64,000 nt of DNA from Rheum nobile. Lineage: Eukaryota; Streptophyta; Magnoliopsida; Caryophyllales; Polygonaceae. A program made the position numbers and the translations under genes. This document shows positions 32,591-43,915 of the stretch, piece after piece; within the stretch, counting starts at the first letter, position 1; the number at the start of each line of letters is the position of its first letter. Under the pieces are notes generated by a model. The model ran no database searches and had not been told where the DNA came from. It saw only the letters and a list, made by a program, of their open reading frames with translations. The stretch lies in contig WOAB01000606.1 in assembly GCA_027886185.1 (NCBI GenBank), forward strand, positions 3,968,001-4,032,000, written 5' to 3'.

Positions 32591-33792
32591 GACGGTCCTT
32601 TCCGATCGACGTAATCGGGACTCTTGTTTGTCTTGAAAGGTTCTTCGTCCTCTTCGAGCCTAACCTGTGCCATGGTTTTAGCCTGGACATCTTCGAAGCT
32701 TCTGCACGGGTATTTGGTCAGTTTGCGGTAAAGCTCGCTGCCCCTGACCAGACCCCGGCGGAATGCCTCGATTGACGTAGGAATGTCACAATGCGGGATA
32801 GTGACCTTTTCCTTATTGTACCTGTTAAGATAATCTCTTAAGGGTTCGCCATACCTTTGCACGATTCGATACAAATCGCTTGATTGCTTTTCCAGCCTCC
32901 TGCTGCTGGCGAATTGGATTTTGAATGAGTTGACCAGGTCAGCAAAAGAGGCGACGGATCCCTGCGGTAAGTGCATAAGCCAGGTTAGTGCAGGTCCCGT
33001 GAGGGTCGTGCTGAATCTTTTGCACATGACGGCCTCACGGTTCCCCCTAGTGATCGAAATAGTCATTAATTTTTGCTTATAAATTGAAACGTGGTCATCT
33101 GGATCCCCGGTCCCGTCGTAGTTGAGCATGTTGGGGACATGGAATTTCTTGGGAATTTCCACACGTGCAATCGCTTCCGTGAAGGGCGAGTCTTCGTATC
33201 CATCGACCGCTTCTTTCTCGATCGGTTGAGGAACCCTCGGGATTCGCGCGATACGATCATCCAGGGCCTTGAGGTGCTCCCCGATAGCTTGTTGGATAAG
33301 AGCTTGGATATCGGTTGGAGCCGGTACCTGTGGAGCGGTTGCTCGGACTTCTGGGAGTCCGGCTACGAGATTGTTAGTTATACCAGCAGAGATTTAGGGT
33401 GTCTGAAACATTTCAGCGGGCATAGAAGCCTGGGTTGGTGCGATAGGAGTTGCGTCTGCTCCGTCCATATCTAGTCTGGTGGGTAGTCCTTTAGTATTGA
33501 CTACACGTCTGGATCCCCCAAGGTTTGATGCAACCGATTGTACCAGAGATTTCAGCAGTTCGTTCTCACGAGTTAGTCGAGTAATTTCAGATTCAGATTG
33601 AGTACTTAGCTTTTCGATCCTGGTGCGTTGTTGGACCAATTCCTCTTGAAGGATTTCTATGGCTTTTGCGAGTTCCTGGATTTGAGGGTTTCCAGTTGGT
33701 TGAGCGTTGGCGTTCTCGGTCAGGGCTTCGACCATGGGGTCGACCTGATTTTGCTCTTCAGTGGTGATTACGGGGTTTCCAGTGGCGTCCAT
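32591..33792 (-). pseudogene. Tat-F gag N-terminal part
   Basis: The frame starts at ATG 33792, has a coiled coil (QELAKAIEILQEELVQQRTR), a premature TAA at 33396-33394, and then the gag core (VEIPKKFHVPNMLNYDGTGD, GPALTWLMHLPQG) up to the CACTA insertion. It resumes at 29079 in the next frame, as expected from a 3,514-bp insertion. Confidence 0.87.
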
Positions 33793-33821
33793 GATTGAAT
33801 TGGATCCTTGATTGGCTAGAT

Positions 33822-33839
33822 GCCCCACGGTGGGCGCCA
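33822..33839 (-). other. Primer binding site of Tat-F (tRNA-Lys)
   Basis: TGGCGCCCACCGTGGGGC on the minus strand, three bases after the LTR. Confidence 0.77.
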
Positions 33840-33842
33840 AAT

Positions 33843-34367
33843 TGTTTTGGGGCGAAAAGACCTTACCGATCCTAATCGCCTTCGAGAGGGCAACTAGACA
33901 ATTTGTTAGACGAATATACCTAATAAACCCAAATCAAATCAATAGAATGGACGAAATTGAAACTGAATGAGCGATTGAAGAGCTTATCTCCTTCGAATTG
34001 ATGATCTATCGAGTGAGATTTCAGACGTCAGTCGCTTGAATGAATCTAGAATTCTTCTGATTACGAGAACCGAATTCGAGAGCAAGATCGAGAGGAAATG
34101 ATAGTAGTCGTTTGTATTGATTCAGAATGTGTCTCTACATAATTTCTTCTTTTCTATATTTTTATACAATGCAAATAATAACGTTGGAACCTAATCTGGA
34201 ACTATCGGATTTCGTGGGAGATCAGTTGGATTCTTCCCGAGATCTTGGCGGAGTGGATTTGTGCTCAACCCATCACGCGTCGCTCCAACGAACTGATTCG
34301 ATCTTCATGTTGGTCGCGTCCGTGGGCTGAATACAATTGGGCTTCTACCAATTTCCTAGGCCCAACA
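33843..34367 (-). repeat. 5' LTR of Tat-F
   Basis: It is 525 bp with the same ends as 21494-22016, with a 4-base and a 2-base length difference between the pair. Confidence 0.94.
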
Positions 34368-35886
34368 GCAGCCTAGCGACTTCCTTCCGTAGGGCGATGC
34401 ACTCGTCGGTCGAATGACCGTGGTCGCCATGGAATTCGCACCATCGACTCATGTCCTTCTTGACATCCGGTCGGTCGCTCTTTCGGGGCCATCTTACCTC
34501 TTTTCCATATTTGTCGAAACTCTTGACGAGCTCCGACACGGAAACATTGAAATTATAAGACTGGACCCTAGGAGGCAACGCCGAACCGTCTCTCCATTCT
34601 TGTGATCTGTCTTGGAAAGAGTTTACCTGATTTGGTTCGTTTTGATTACGGGAATAGGGATGAGATCGTCTGTCTCGACGGTTGTCGGAGGGATGTTTAC
34701 GGTCGGATGGATCGGGTCCGCGTGAGGCTTTACGTGACTCACGGTCCTCTTCCAATCTTACCTCGGCCATGGTTTTGGCCTGGACATCTTCAAAACTTTT
34801 GCATGGGTACTTGGTAATCTCGTCGTAGAGATTGCTGTCTTTGACCAAGCCTTGTCGGAAGGCTTCGATGGAGGTTGTGACGTCACAGTGGGGAACTGCC
34901 ACTTTCTCCTTATTGTACCTGTTAAGATAATTCCGAAGGGGTTCATTATACCTTTGTGTGACTCGGTAGAGGTCACTTGATTGTCTTTCGAGCCTCCGAC
35001 TGCTGGCGAATTGACTCTTGAAAGAGTTGACCAGATCCGCAAAGGATGTAATCATTCCCTGAGGAAAACGCATAAACCATGTTAGTGCGGGACCCGCGAG
35101 GGTTGTGCCAAAGCTTTTTCACATGACTGCCTCGCGGTTCTCCCTTGAAACAGATACAGCCATTAGTTTTTGTTTATAGAGAGAGATATGGTCATCTGGA
35201 TTAGTGGTGCCGTTGAACGTCGCCATGTTGGGGAGATGGAACTTCTTGGGGATCTCGACCCTTGCGATTTCTTCGACGAACGGGGATTCTTCGAATCCGC
35301 CGGACGTTTCCCTTTCGATTGGTTGCAGGACTCCTGGGAGCCTATTGAAGTGATCGTTGATCGTCTTCATGTGTCTGTCGAGCGTTTGCTGGAAAAGAGC
35401 CAGGACATCTGGCGGATTGGTAACCTGTGGTTCATCGATTCGGGTCCCAGCAGACCCGATCGGTGTGGAAAAGGTGACATGGTTAGTCGAAAATGGACTA
35501 GCGAAAGGAGTTTGAGACGTACCCTCAGTGTGTCCAGGACGTCGTATGCTCGGAGGCGTCGGCTCGATGTTGTCCATGTCGAGGCGTGTTCGGGTGCCGC
35601 CGTGTACGGGCACGTTCCTAGATCCTGAAGCCACTGACTGTACCTGCGACTTAAGAGACTCATTTTCATGAGTTAGTTGCGCGATCTCGGCTTCGGATTG
35701 GGTTGACAAAGCGGCTAGGGCTTTGGTCTTTTGGCGTTGCTGGGCTAGTTCCTCTTGAAGGGTGGCCATTTTTTGGGAAAGTTCTTGGAACTGGGTTGGA
35801 GTAGGATTTTCGGTTGTGATTGCTGCATCTTGGGTTCCGTCTTCGAGACGTGGTTCTTGATTGTCGGTAGGTGGGTCAATAGTCAT
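34368..35886 (-). pseudogene. Tat-D gag, N-terminal part
   Basis: The frame starts at ATG 35886, with coiled coil and gag core as in Tat-E. A TGA at 35121-35119 replaces Cys (MCKSF). It continues through CEFHGDHGHSTDEC to RKEVARLL, where Tat-F interrupts it. Confidence 0.88.
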
Positions 35887-35920
35887 GGTTGGAAAGTTTC
35901 GGAAGGGTGATCGGCAAGTT

Positions 35921-35938
35921 GCCCCACGGTGGGCGCCA
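35921..35938 (-). other. Primer binding site of Tat-D (tRNA-Lys)
   Basis: TGGCGCCCACCGTGGGGC on the minus strand, three bases after the LTR. Confidence 0.77.
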
Positions 35939-35941
35939 AAT

Positions 35942-36614
35942 TGTTTTGGGGCGAAAAGATCGGACGACCTAAATCGCCTTAGACGGGGTAACTAGTCGAT
36001 CGGGTGATAGAAAACAATCCAAACCAAGCAGATAATTGACAAGCAAAGAGTAAATGTAGAATAGCGAGATGATTTTATTAGATAATGTATTGATCGGATC
36101 GAATCGAGATACAACTTATCGTAGTTTAGACCGAGTGGTCGTGTAGGACTCGACCGATGACTTTTAGGTGGCGACCGGTGGAGAGTAAGCGTAGATGATT
36201 GCTAGAGAGCTAGGCGGCGAGCGTAAGTGTTGTTCTTATCCGTTTGTGAGCCATAATGCTTGTGTCCTCAGCGTAATTGTGTGTCTTCTCGCCTTATCTT
36301 CCTCGTCGTCCAAAAATGGTAAGTCCTTTTCCTTTGTTACCGTTATATTTTTTTCCATATATTTTATCTTCAATGTTGGGAGTAATGGTGAAGATTATGC
36401 CATTAAATCTCTGTAATTACGGTGGCTTAAATGTCGTGGCCGTTGCGTGATCTGGTCATTTAATGCATGGTGAGATTCTCGCGATCCTGTCGGAGGGCAT
36501 TCGACCAGTGAAGTCTCGTCGCCTCCTCTGGGCTTTTCCTTTGTTCTTCCGATCTGCAGTGGGCTTGGGCTCGATTCTCCCGACTCGTCTTCTCCGGGGA
36601 TGTCAGGCCCAACA
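35942..36614 (-). repeat. LTR of Tat-D in inverted orientation
   Basis: It is 673 bp. It joins Tat-D gag on one side and the second half of Tat-D RT (GACTCTTTCAGCGG) on the other, which is impossible for a simple insertion and marks the inversion breakpoint. Confidence 0.92.
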
Positions 36615-37684
36615 GACTCTTTCAGCGGTTACAATCAGATCCTTATGGAACCCGACGATCAAGAAAAAACATTGTTCATCACCAGCCAAGGTATCTATTG
36701 TTACCAAGTAATGCCCTTTGGTCTGAAAAATGCAGGGGCTACGTATCAACGACTAGTCAACAAAATGTTCAAAGACCAAATCGGAGACACAATGGAAGTC
36801 TACATAGACGACATGTTGGTCAAGTCCAAAAAGAAAGAAGATCACATAGACCACCTACGCGACAGCTTCGAGGTGCTCAAAAGGTACAACATGAAACTAA
36901 ACCCTACTAAATGCTCCTTCAGAGTGTCATCAGGGAAGTTCTTAGGATACATGGTGACACAAAGAGGAGTAGAGGCCAGTCCAGAACAAATCAAGGCTCT
37001 CATCAACCTTCGATCCCCCCGATGCGTCAAAGACGTACAGAAGCGCACAAGTCGGATAGCAGCTCTGAACAGATTCATCTCCAAAGTATCCGACAAGTGC
37101 AAACCCTTCCACGACGCACTCAAGAAGAACAAGTCCTTTCAATGGACGGAAGAACACAAAGCAACGTTCCAAAACCTCAAAGAGTATCTGGCCAGTCCCA
37201 TGTTACTAACCAAACCCAAAGGCGACGAGCCCTTATTTCTTTATCTTGCAGTGTCAGAATCAGCCGTAAGCGCAGTACTGGTCAGAGAGGAGGATGGCAA
37301 ACATTCGCCAATATACTACGTCAGTCGGATGCTGTTACCAGCCGAAACAAGGTATTCGTCACTTGAAAATCTCGTGCTCTCATTGTAATGGCTTCGAACA
37401 AACTCAAACCATATTTCGAATCCCATACTATTATTGTTCGCACTAATCATCCCATGAGAGCTATCATGAGGAAACCTGAGTTCACAGGACGAATGACCAA
37501 ATGGGCCATACACCTCAGTGGTTACGACATCGAATACGAGCCCAGGACAACGATCAAGTCGCAAGCCTTAGCCGACTTTGTGGCCGATTTCAGTCCGACC
37601 CTAGAGCAAGAAGCCACAAAAGAAGCAACACAACTACTCGTGACGGACGAGGCAAGTACATGGGAGCTCCACACAGACGGGGCA
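36615..37684 (+). pseudogene. Tat-D RT C-terminal part, RNase H and start of archaeal-type RNase H
   Basis: It continues from the RT part at 20228: FSGYNQILMEPDDQEKT, MEVYIDDMLVKS and the retroviral RNase H region (LYLAVSESAVSAVL). A one-base deletion near 37383 (LVLSL then a stop) shifts the frame. The shifted frame reads through IIVRTNHPM and GRMTKWAIHLSGYDIEYEPR to WELHTDGA, where Ath-G is inserted. Confidence 0.9.
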
Positions 37685-39289
37685 TGATAGGCGTTTGTCG
37701 TCGTGACACCTAAACAAATGAAATAATCCTAACAAACCTAAACAAGTAGTAGAGGCAAGCAAGGGTCAAATCCATAGGGAGGAAGTGATCAATCTATGTG
37801 TTCACAAGCATGCAAAGTAACAAGAAAGGGGGGTTTTGGTTATCAAACTCAGAGTAACAAAGATGCAAGCTTTTAGAAGAAAGAATAAGAATGATGGGGA
37901 AAGTAGTTCTACTAGAACGAGATCCACAATACAGAGATGCAAGTTGATCATAGAAATATATAAATCCAAGTTCTTTAACTATTCTTATGGTTGTTCCCAC
38001 CCTGATCTTAAGTACTATTGATTCTCACAGTTGTCAATAGACTTATTACTATGCCAATGATAAAACACGCCAGTCACGCCTGTCACGCGGTACCAGACCG
38101 GGATACCTTACCACCAACAAAGCAATAGCAATACACACAAGGATATAGGATACATGCAAGTAGAAAGACGTACAAGTACTCACTCCCCTACTTAACATGC
38201 AATTGATTCTCACACACAATTGTACGCTCGGAACCCCTATACGCACAATTGTGTTTGCCACTAGATATGCACTCGGAACCCCTATATGCAATCCTAGCAA
38301 TATGATAAATATCGATAAACCTAGTTAGCAACTCTAGATAAACCAACATAAATCAATATCAATATAACCAAGAGAATCAATCCAACACACATAAGAATAA
38401 GAACAAGGAATAGAAATCTCACAACCGAATCAATGTATTGCTTCAAACGTCTAGTAGAACAAAGGTGTTTAGTTCTCCATGGGTTGGAAACCCTGGAGGC
38501 GAACTACGAACTAATCGGAATCATCAAAACTAGGTTAACTAAAGACTATTTAATCTAATTCCTAAAAGAGATAAAAGGAAATAATAATAAAACTAATAGC
38601 CAAATATACGAAATCAGAATTTGGGAAATAATTCCCGTAATCACGCTCGGCGGCTCTCTCGTCCAGCATTTCCATCGCAGCTCTCGCAAGCATCTCGCTC
38701 GTCTCGGCCCATCTACTCGTGCTTGGCCCAACAACATATCAGCGGCCCACTCGGCCCATCTCAGCAACATCAGACCGCTGACCTCATCCTTCGTCATCAC
38801 TCCGCTTCTTCAATTCTTCGGCGCAGCATTCTTTCCTTCGTGGGCCGCGCTTCTCAATTGGGCCTAATTTCAACTTGGGCTTCCCTTTCCAGAAATCACG
38901 TGGACTCGAAATAATTAATTGCTCCGCTTTACCTCATGTGGCCGCGAGGCGCCAGCTCCGAGCGTGATCACGTGGACTCGAAATAATTAATTGCTCCGCT
39001 TTCTCTGAGATCAATCGCCGGGCCGCGGTGACTCTGGCGCGGGGCGCCATTCTTTTCTCTTCAGCTCCCCTTCTTCTTCTCTTCTGCTCTTCATTACTAC
39101 CAAGTGTTGGTAGTCTTCTCCAATAAACTCCAGCAGATCCTCATCATCTCCATCTAAGCTGTAAAACCTTGGATATCTTCACTTCTCAACTACTCTTCTG
39201 AATTACAGACTTAGCCTAAATCTACTCCAAAACTCCATCTAAAATATGTCAATAATCACTAGTTAAGGTGCATGAAATGACACCTATCA
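37685..39289 (-). repeat. 3' LTR of Ath-G
   Basis: Its ends are TGATAGG and CCTATCA. Near 38898-39005 a word of about 35 bases (CACGTGGACTCGAAATAATT and following) occurs twice where the other LTR has a GC-rich palindromic block. GTGTGGGGTTAT beside it at about 39290-39302 (minus strand) is the polypurine tract. Confidence 0.92.
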
Positions 39290-40810
39290 AATAACCCCAC
39301 ACTTAGACCTTTACTCGTCCCGAGTAAATCAAAACCAATCATACTCCAATCATCAAACACCAAGGTCTCAGGAAGTGTGAGCAAACATGACACCAGTGAC
39401 TACAACAACTCAACAATCAGCTCCAGAGTATCAAAGTAACATGCACAGCACACCGACACAACACAACACAACACCACACACAACCAAGCTAAAAGGAAAG
39501 CAAAATACTTCCCCTAAGCTTATCCCAAACACCATAGAGTGAAACAAAATATAATCCTATCTCCCATCTATCTTCTTATGCCTCCCAGAGTGACCTACCC
39601 GACAATCCTTCTTTGACTCCTCTTCTTATGATGCCTCGCCAAGAATAATGAGAAATCCTAAAATCACTCTTCTTCTTTTTCACTCATTTTGCCAAGGCGC
39701 CCTTTCGGGTTTTCACCAAGCCACTCATTTCATTTTCCAATAGATGTACTCACATAAGCTCACGTCACTCTTGACTAATTATTACCCCAGCCTAATGCTG
39801 GTCCAAGCCACCTGCTTATTACCTAGGCCGCCCTTTCGGGTTTTCGACCTATCCCAGGATTTCAAATGTATGCCTTTTTTCAATTTTTGGCTTTTTTCAT
39901 TTTTATTCATTTTTCTCCTCAACAACGTAGCAAGTATAGAACTCTCCCCCATGCTTAAACATTGCATTGTCCTCAATGTAATGAAAGACAAAAGAATAGA
40001 AGCATAGGGAAAAGCAAAAAAAAAATAACTCACAAACGTTGCCAAGCTGCTTGGACACTTTCTTTGTTGCTGGCGGTCTTCTCAAGATATGCCCAGGTCT
40101 CTAGTGTTGGGCGGGTGACTTCATCAACTTCATCGTCTTCTTCTACCGTGCAACCATAGGAAACCACTTTGGTGAATAGTGGTGTAGCAATTATAGTAGG
40201 ATTGCACGGCCTTCTAGGAACACATGGTGGAGCCCAGATATGATCATGGTGGGGGCTCTAGTGTTCCTCCTCCTCAGCTGTCGAATGTAGGGCCATCATC
40301 GTTGTCAAATAATGTGTGGAGTTAATGTATCCTCCTTGACAACATGATGCGCACCTCTATGTGGTGACTCTGGACAGCTCGGTAAAACTTTTTTTTTTTT
40401 CGATTTGTTTTTTTTTTTACATTCCGATTATTATTATTTTTTTTCGGAAATTTTTTTTTTTTCAATATTTACTCCCCGTTCGGTTTTTTCGGGGCCCTTT
40501 TTTCGTTTTTTTTTTTTTATTATTTTTTTGAATTTTTTTTTTTTGCCTCCCCGTTTAAGGTTTTTTCGGGGAACGACTTAGTACAGGGACAGGAGAGACT
40601 TACATTGGTGTGGAAACAACTTCTTCAATAGGCATGGGTCTCTTCCCTGCAGGTTAGTCGGAAACAAAAACAAGAACAAAAACAAAGCAAAACACACTAA
40701 AGAAAATGCAAAAACAAAGAATGAAAAGCAAAGAAAGAAAAACATACCTCGGGTTGCCTCCCGGACAGCGCCTTAGTTATTGTCATGGCATGACATACTT
40801 CTCAATCTTC
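39290..40810. other. Non-coding interior of Ath-G
   Basis: No gene is seen. It contains GCCCTTTCGGGTTTTC near 39699 and 39829, and a T-rich low-complexity zone (40388-40545) with two CCCCG...CGGGG hairpins (40474-40494 and 40549-40571). Confidence 0.6.
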
Positions 40811-42202
40811 TCAACTCGGGTTGCTCAAAGCAACTAAACTCCTGGGATCTTGATCTGGGGGGTGCCTCTTTGTATATTCCCTTTGGAGCCTTTCCCCCAT
40901 GCTTGTGCAATTCAGGATGGTTGGACCGCTCTTCATATCTATGAATGCACTTGCCATCTTCAAAAACGGTCTACCCAGCATCTCAGGGGCCACATGTATG
41001 TCCTGCCCCGTATCCAGTACGTAAGAAATCACCACCTGCATCAAGGCCTCCTTCTTGTGCTTCCCCCTCGGCTTCTTCTTGATCAAGCCCAACACCTTTA
41101 ATATTTCCTTGCAGCGAGGGGTGTTGTCCGCCAGATGGACCAAAGGGACGGTTGCCTTGCATCTACTAAAGGTGTCAAATAAGCCTTTGTTGCTCTCCAC
41201 CTTTTGGGTGTCCTTCAGAGCCTCAGGGAATGGTATATCGGGTTGCAGCGCAACAAGTGGGAAGGAGTTGAGATGCATAAACTCATCATAGGCAGCCTCC
41301 AGAGGGTCGGGGGCTGCCAGGGCGTTCATGGGGGGAACGGGCATCTCTGGAGCATCTTCACGGTAACAACACTCCTCCTCATCGTCGCTCCAATCCTCCT
41401 CATATCTCAAAAAGTACTCCTCCTCAGTCAGCACCTCTGGGCGGAAATAAGGATCAACCCAAACCTCATCAGCAGAGCTAGGATTTTGGACGCAGGGCCG
41501 CGGTGGTCCCACCGCGGGGTGGTGGCCATCGCCGCGGGGCGGTGAGGTCGCGGTGGAGTTACTGAGGCTTGCCGCCGGGTCGCGGTCAGTCTCGCCGCGG
41601 GGCGGTGAGATAACTGGGACTTCACGCCGGGTCGCGGTGAGAGGTGACGCGGGGCGGTGGGCGATGTTCTCCATCTCATATTCGTCCTCCTCTTCAGCAC
41701 TAGGAGGAACGTTTTCCCTCGGATTTACTACCGTTTGAGATGGTAGATTCCCCGACCTCATTGCTTTGAGTTGTATAACTGACTCCACCAACTGGTTCAC
41801 CTGCCCTACTATTTCCTTGATGCTTGACTCATGGTTCTGCACATGAGTGGTGAACTGTTGAGTCAAGGTCCTAAGCATCTCTTCAGTTGAGTTGCTTGCA
41901 CGAGAGGAGAAGTGCTGAGTCAAGTTTTTGAGCATTGCTGCAGTGGCGATATTTGGATTGGACCCAGGTGGACTATGCTCATAGGTCGGATTGTAATGCC
42001 TTGGAGTACCCTGCTGGTAGAAAGATTGTGGCTCTGGGTAGAACTTCTGGTAGTCATAACCATATGGATTGTATTGTTGGTACCCATAACTCGAATTGGG
42101 GTGATCTCTCCACCCTGAAATGTATGCGTTGGAGTATGGGTCATATCGCGGCTCTCCCCAAGAATCCATATCTGTATCAAAAGCAAACAGAAAAACACAC
42201 AA
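40811..42202 (-). CDS. Ath-G gag-protease remnant protein (463 codons)
   Basis: The open frame has a likely start at MDSWGEPRY about 12 codons in. The beginning (DPYSNAYISGWRDHPNSSYG) matches the segment of Athila-type gag that follows the nucleocapsid. A coiled region (MLRTLTQQFTTHVQNHESS) and the QTVVNPREN motif follow, then a Pro/Asp-rich linker that includes GC-rich repeats. The C-terminus (FSRCKATVPLVHLADNTPRC, MLGRPFLKMASAFID) resembles the flanks of the Athila protease, but the DTG/DSG core is not seen. It may still serve as a structural protein. The role is inferred; only the family resemblance is visible. Confidence 0.72.
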   Translation of the reverse strand: MCVFLFAFDTDMDSWGEPRYDPYSNAYISGWRDHPNSSYGYQQYNPYGYDYQKFYPEPQSFYQQGTPRHYNPTYEHSPPGSNPNIATAAMLKNLTQHFSSRASNSTEEMLRTLTQQFTTHVQNHESSIKEIVGQVNQLVESVIQLKAMRSGNLPSQTVVNPRENVPPSAEEEDEYEMENIAHRPASPLTATRREVPVISPPRGETDRDPAASLSNSTATSPPRGDGHHPAVGPPRPCVQNPSSADEVWVDPYFRPEVLTEEEYFLRYEEDWSDDEEECCYREDAPEMPVPPMNALAAPDPLEAAYDEFMHLNSFPLVALQPDIPFPEALKDTQKVESNKGLFDTFSRCKATVPLVHLADNTPRCKEILKVLGLIKKKPRGKHKKEALMQVVISYVLDTGQDIHVAPEMLGRPFLKMASAFIDMKSGPTILNCTSMGERLQREYTKRHPPDQDPRSLVALSNPS

Positions 42203-42293
42203 AAATTAGTAGCACTGGTGTGGACCGTAAGATAGGTCCACACCAAAGTAACAAACACACAAACAAACACACAGAAAAATCAAATATCACCGC

Positions 42294-42311
42294 TCCCCGG
42301 CAACGGCACCA
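42294..42311 (-). other. Primer binding site of Ath-G (tRNA-Asp type)
   Basis: TGGTGCCGTTGCCGGGGA on the minus strand, three bases from the LTR. It differs from the tRNA-Asp complement used by Athila elements by one base (T for C). Confidence 0.65.
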
Positions 42312-42314
42312 ATT

Positions 42315-43915
42315 TGATAGGCGTTTCTCGTCGTGACACCTAAACAAATAAAATAATCCTAACAAACCTAAACAAGTAGTAGAGGCAAGCAAGGGTCGAA
42401 TCCATAGGGAGGAAGTGATCAATCTATGTGTTCACAAGCATGCAAAGTAACAAGAAAGGGGGGTTTTGGTTATCAAACTCAGAGTAACAAAGATGCAAGC
42501 TTTTAGAAGAAAGAATAAGAATGATGGGGAAAGTAGTTCTACTAGAACGAGATCCACAATACAGAGATGCAAGTTGATCATAGAAATCTATAAATCCAAG
42601 TTCTTTAACTATTCTTATGGTTGTTCCCACCCTGATCTTAAGTACTATTGCTTCTCACGTTGTCAATAGACTTATTACTATGCCAATGATAAAACACGCC
42701 AGTCACGCCTATCACGCGGTACCAGACTGGGATACCTTACCACCAACAAAGCAATAGCAATACACACAAGGATATAGGATACATGCAAGTAGAAAGACGT
42801 ACAAGTACTCACTCCCCTACTTAACATGCAATTGATTCTCACACACAATTGTACGCTCGGAACCCCTATACGCACAATTGTGTTTGCCACTAGATATGCA
42901 CTCGGAACCCCTATATGCCATCCTAGCAATATGATAAATATCGATAAACCTAGTTAGCAACTCTAGATAAACCAACATAAATCAATATCAATATAACCAA
43001 GAGAATCAATCCAACACACATAAGAATAAGAACAAGGAATAGAAATCTCACAACCGAATCAATGTATTGCTTCAAACGTCTAGTAGAACAAAGGTGTTTA
43101 GTTTTCCATGGGTTGGAAACCCTGGAGGCGAACTACGAACTAATCGGAATCATCAAAACTAGGTTAACTAAAGACTATTTAATCTAATTCCTAAAAGAGA
43201 TAAAAGAGAATAATAATAAAACTAATAGCCAAATATACGAAATCAGAATTTGGGAAATAATTCCCATAATCACGCTCGGCGGCTCTCTCGTCCAGCATTT
43301 CCATCGCAGCTCTCGCAAGCATCTCGCTCGTCTCGGCCCATCTACTCGTGCTTGGCCCAACAACATATCAGCGGCCCACTCGGCCCATCTCAACAACATC
43401 AGACCGCTGACCTCATCCTTCGTCATCACTCCGCTTCTTCAATTCTTCGGCGCGGTATTCTTTCCTTCGTGGGCCGCGCTTCTCAATTGGGCCTAATTTC
43501 AACTTGGGCTTCCCTTTCCAGAAATCACGTGGACTCGAACTAATTAATTGCTCCGCTTTACCTCACGTGGCCGCGAGGCGCCAGCTCCCACCGCGGGGCG
43601 GTGATTTCTACTGCGGGGCGGCATCCTTCTCTGAGATCAATCGCCGGGCCGCGGTGACTCTGGCGCGGGGCGCCATTCTTTTCTCTTCAGCTCCCCTTCT
43701 TCTTCTCTTCTGCTCTTCATTACTACCAAGTGTTGGTAGTCTTCTCCAATAAACTCCAGCAGATCCTCATCATCTCCATCTAAGCTGTAAAACCTTGGAT
43801 ATCTTCACTTCTCAACTACTCTTCTGAATTATAAACTTAGCCTAAATCTACTCCAAAACTCCATCTAAAATATGTCAATAATCACTAGTTAAGGTGAATG
43901 AAATGACACCTATCA
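42315..43915 (-). repeat. 5' LTR of Ath-G
   Basis: It is 1,601 bp, nearly identical to 37685-39289 except for the block at about 43588-43632. That block contains CACCGCGGGGCGGTG, a palindrome with 6-base arms. Confidence 0.92.

Larger units (their letters stand above)
21494..34367 (-). mobile_element. Tat-F: Tat element of a second subfamily, in the gag of Tat-D
   Basis: LTRs of 523 bp (21494-22016) and 525 bp (33843-34367) are flanked by the target repeat GCAGC (21489-21493 and 34368-34372). The LTRs differ by only about ten substitutions and small indels by eye, so insertion is fairly recent. Without the CACTA element the length is about 9.36 kb. It has an uninterrupted pol frame but lesions in protease, gag and archaeal-type RNase H. 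Confidence 0.95.
20228..36614 (-). mobile_element. Inverted left part of Tat-D, split by Tat-F
   Basis: On the minus strand it reads LTR (36614-35942), primer site, gag (35886-34368), the Tat-F insertion, then the rest of gag, protease and RT to MLTFMDA at 20228. The RT continues in plus orientation at 36615 with FSGYNQI. The segment 11659-36614 is therefore inverted relative to the rest of Tat-D. Confidence 0.85.
37685..43915 (-). mobile_element. Ath-G: Athila-like LTR element without pol
   Basis: LTRs 37685-39289 (1,605 bp) and 42315-43915 (1,601 bp) are flanked by GGGCA (37680-37684 and 43916-43920). The interior is only 3.0 kb, with a primer site near the right LTR and a G-rich tract beside the left one, so it runs on the minus strand. 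It encodes one gag-protease remnant and no RT, RNase H or integrase. It must have been moved by another element. Confidence 0.92.

Noticed and set aside
40388..40571. T-rich zone as a poly(A) tail of a retrotransposed gene
   Set aside because: It lies inside Ath-G, is interrupted by CCCCG...CGGGG words, and has no adjoining cDNA or target repeat.
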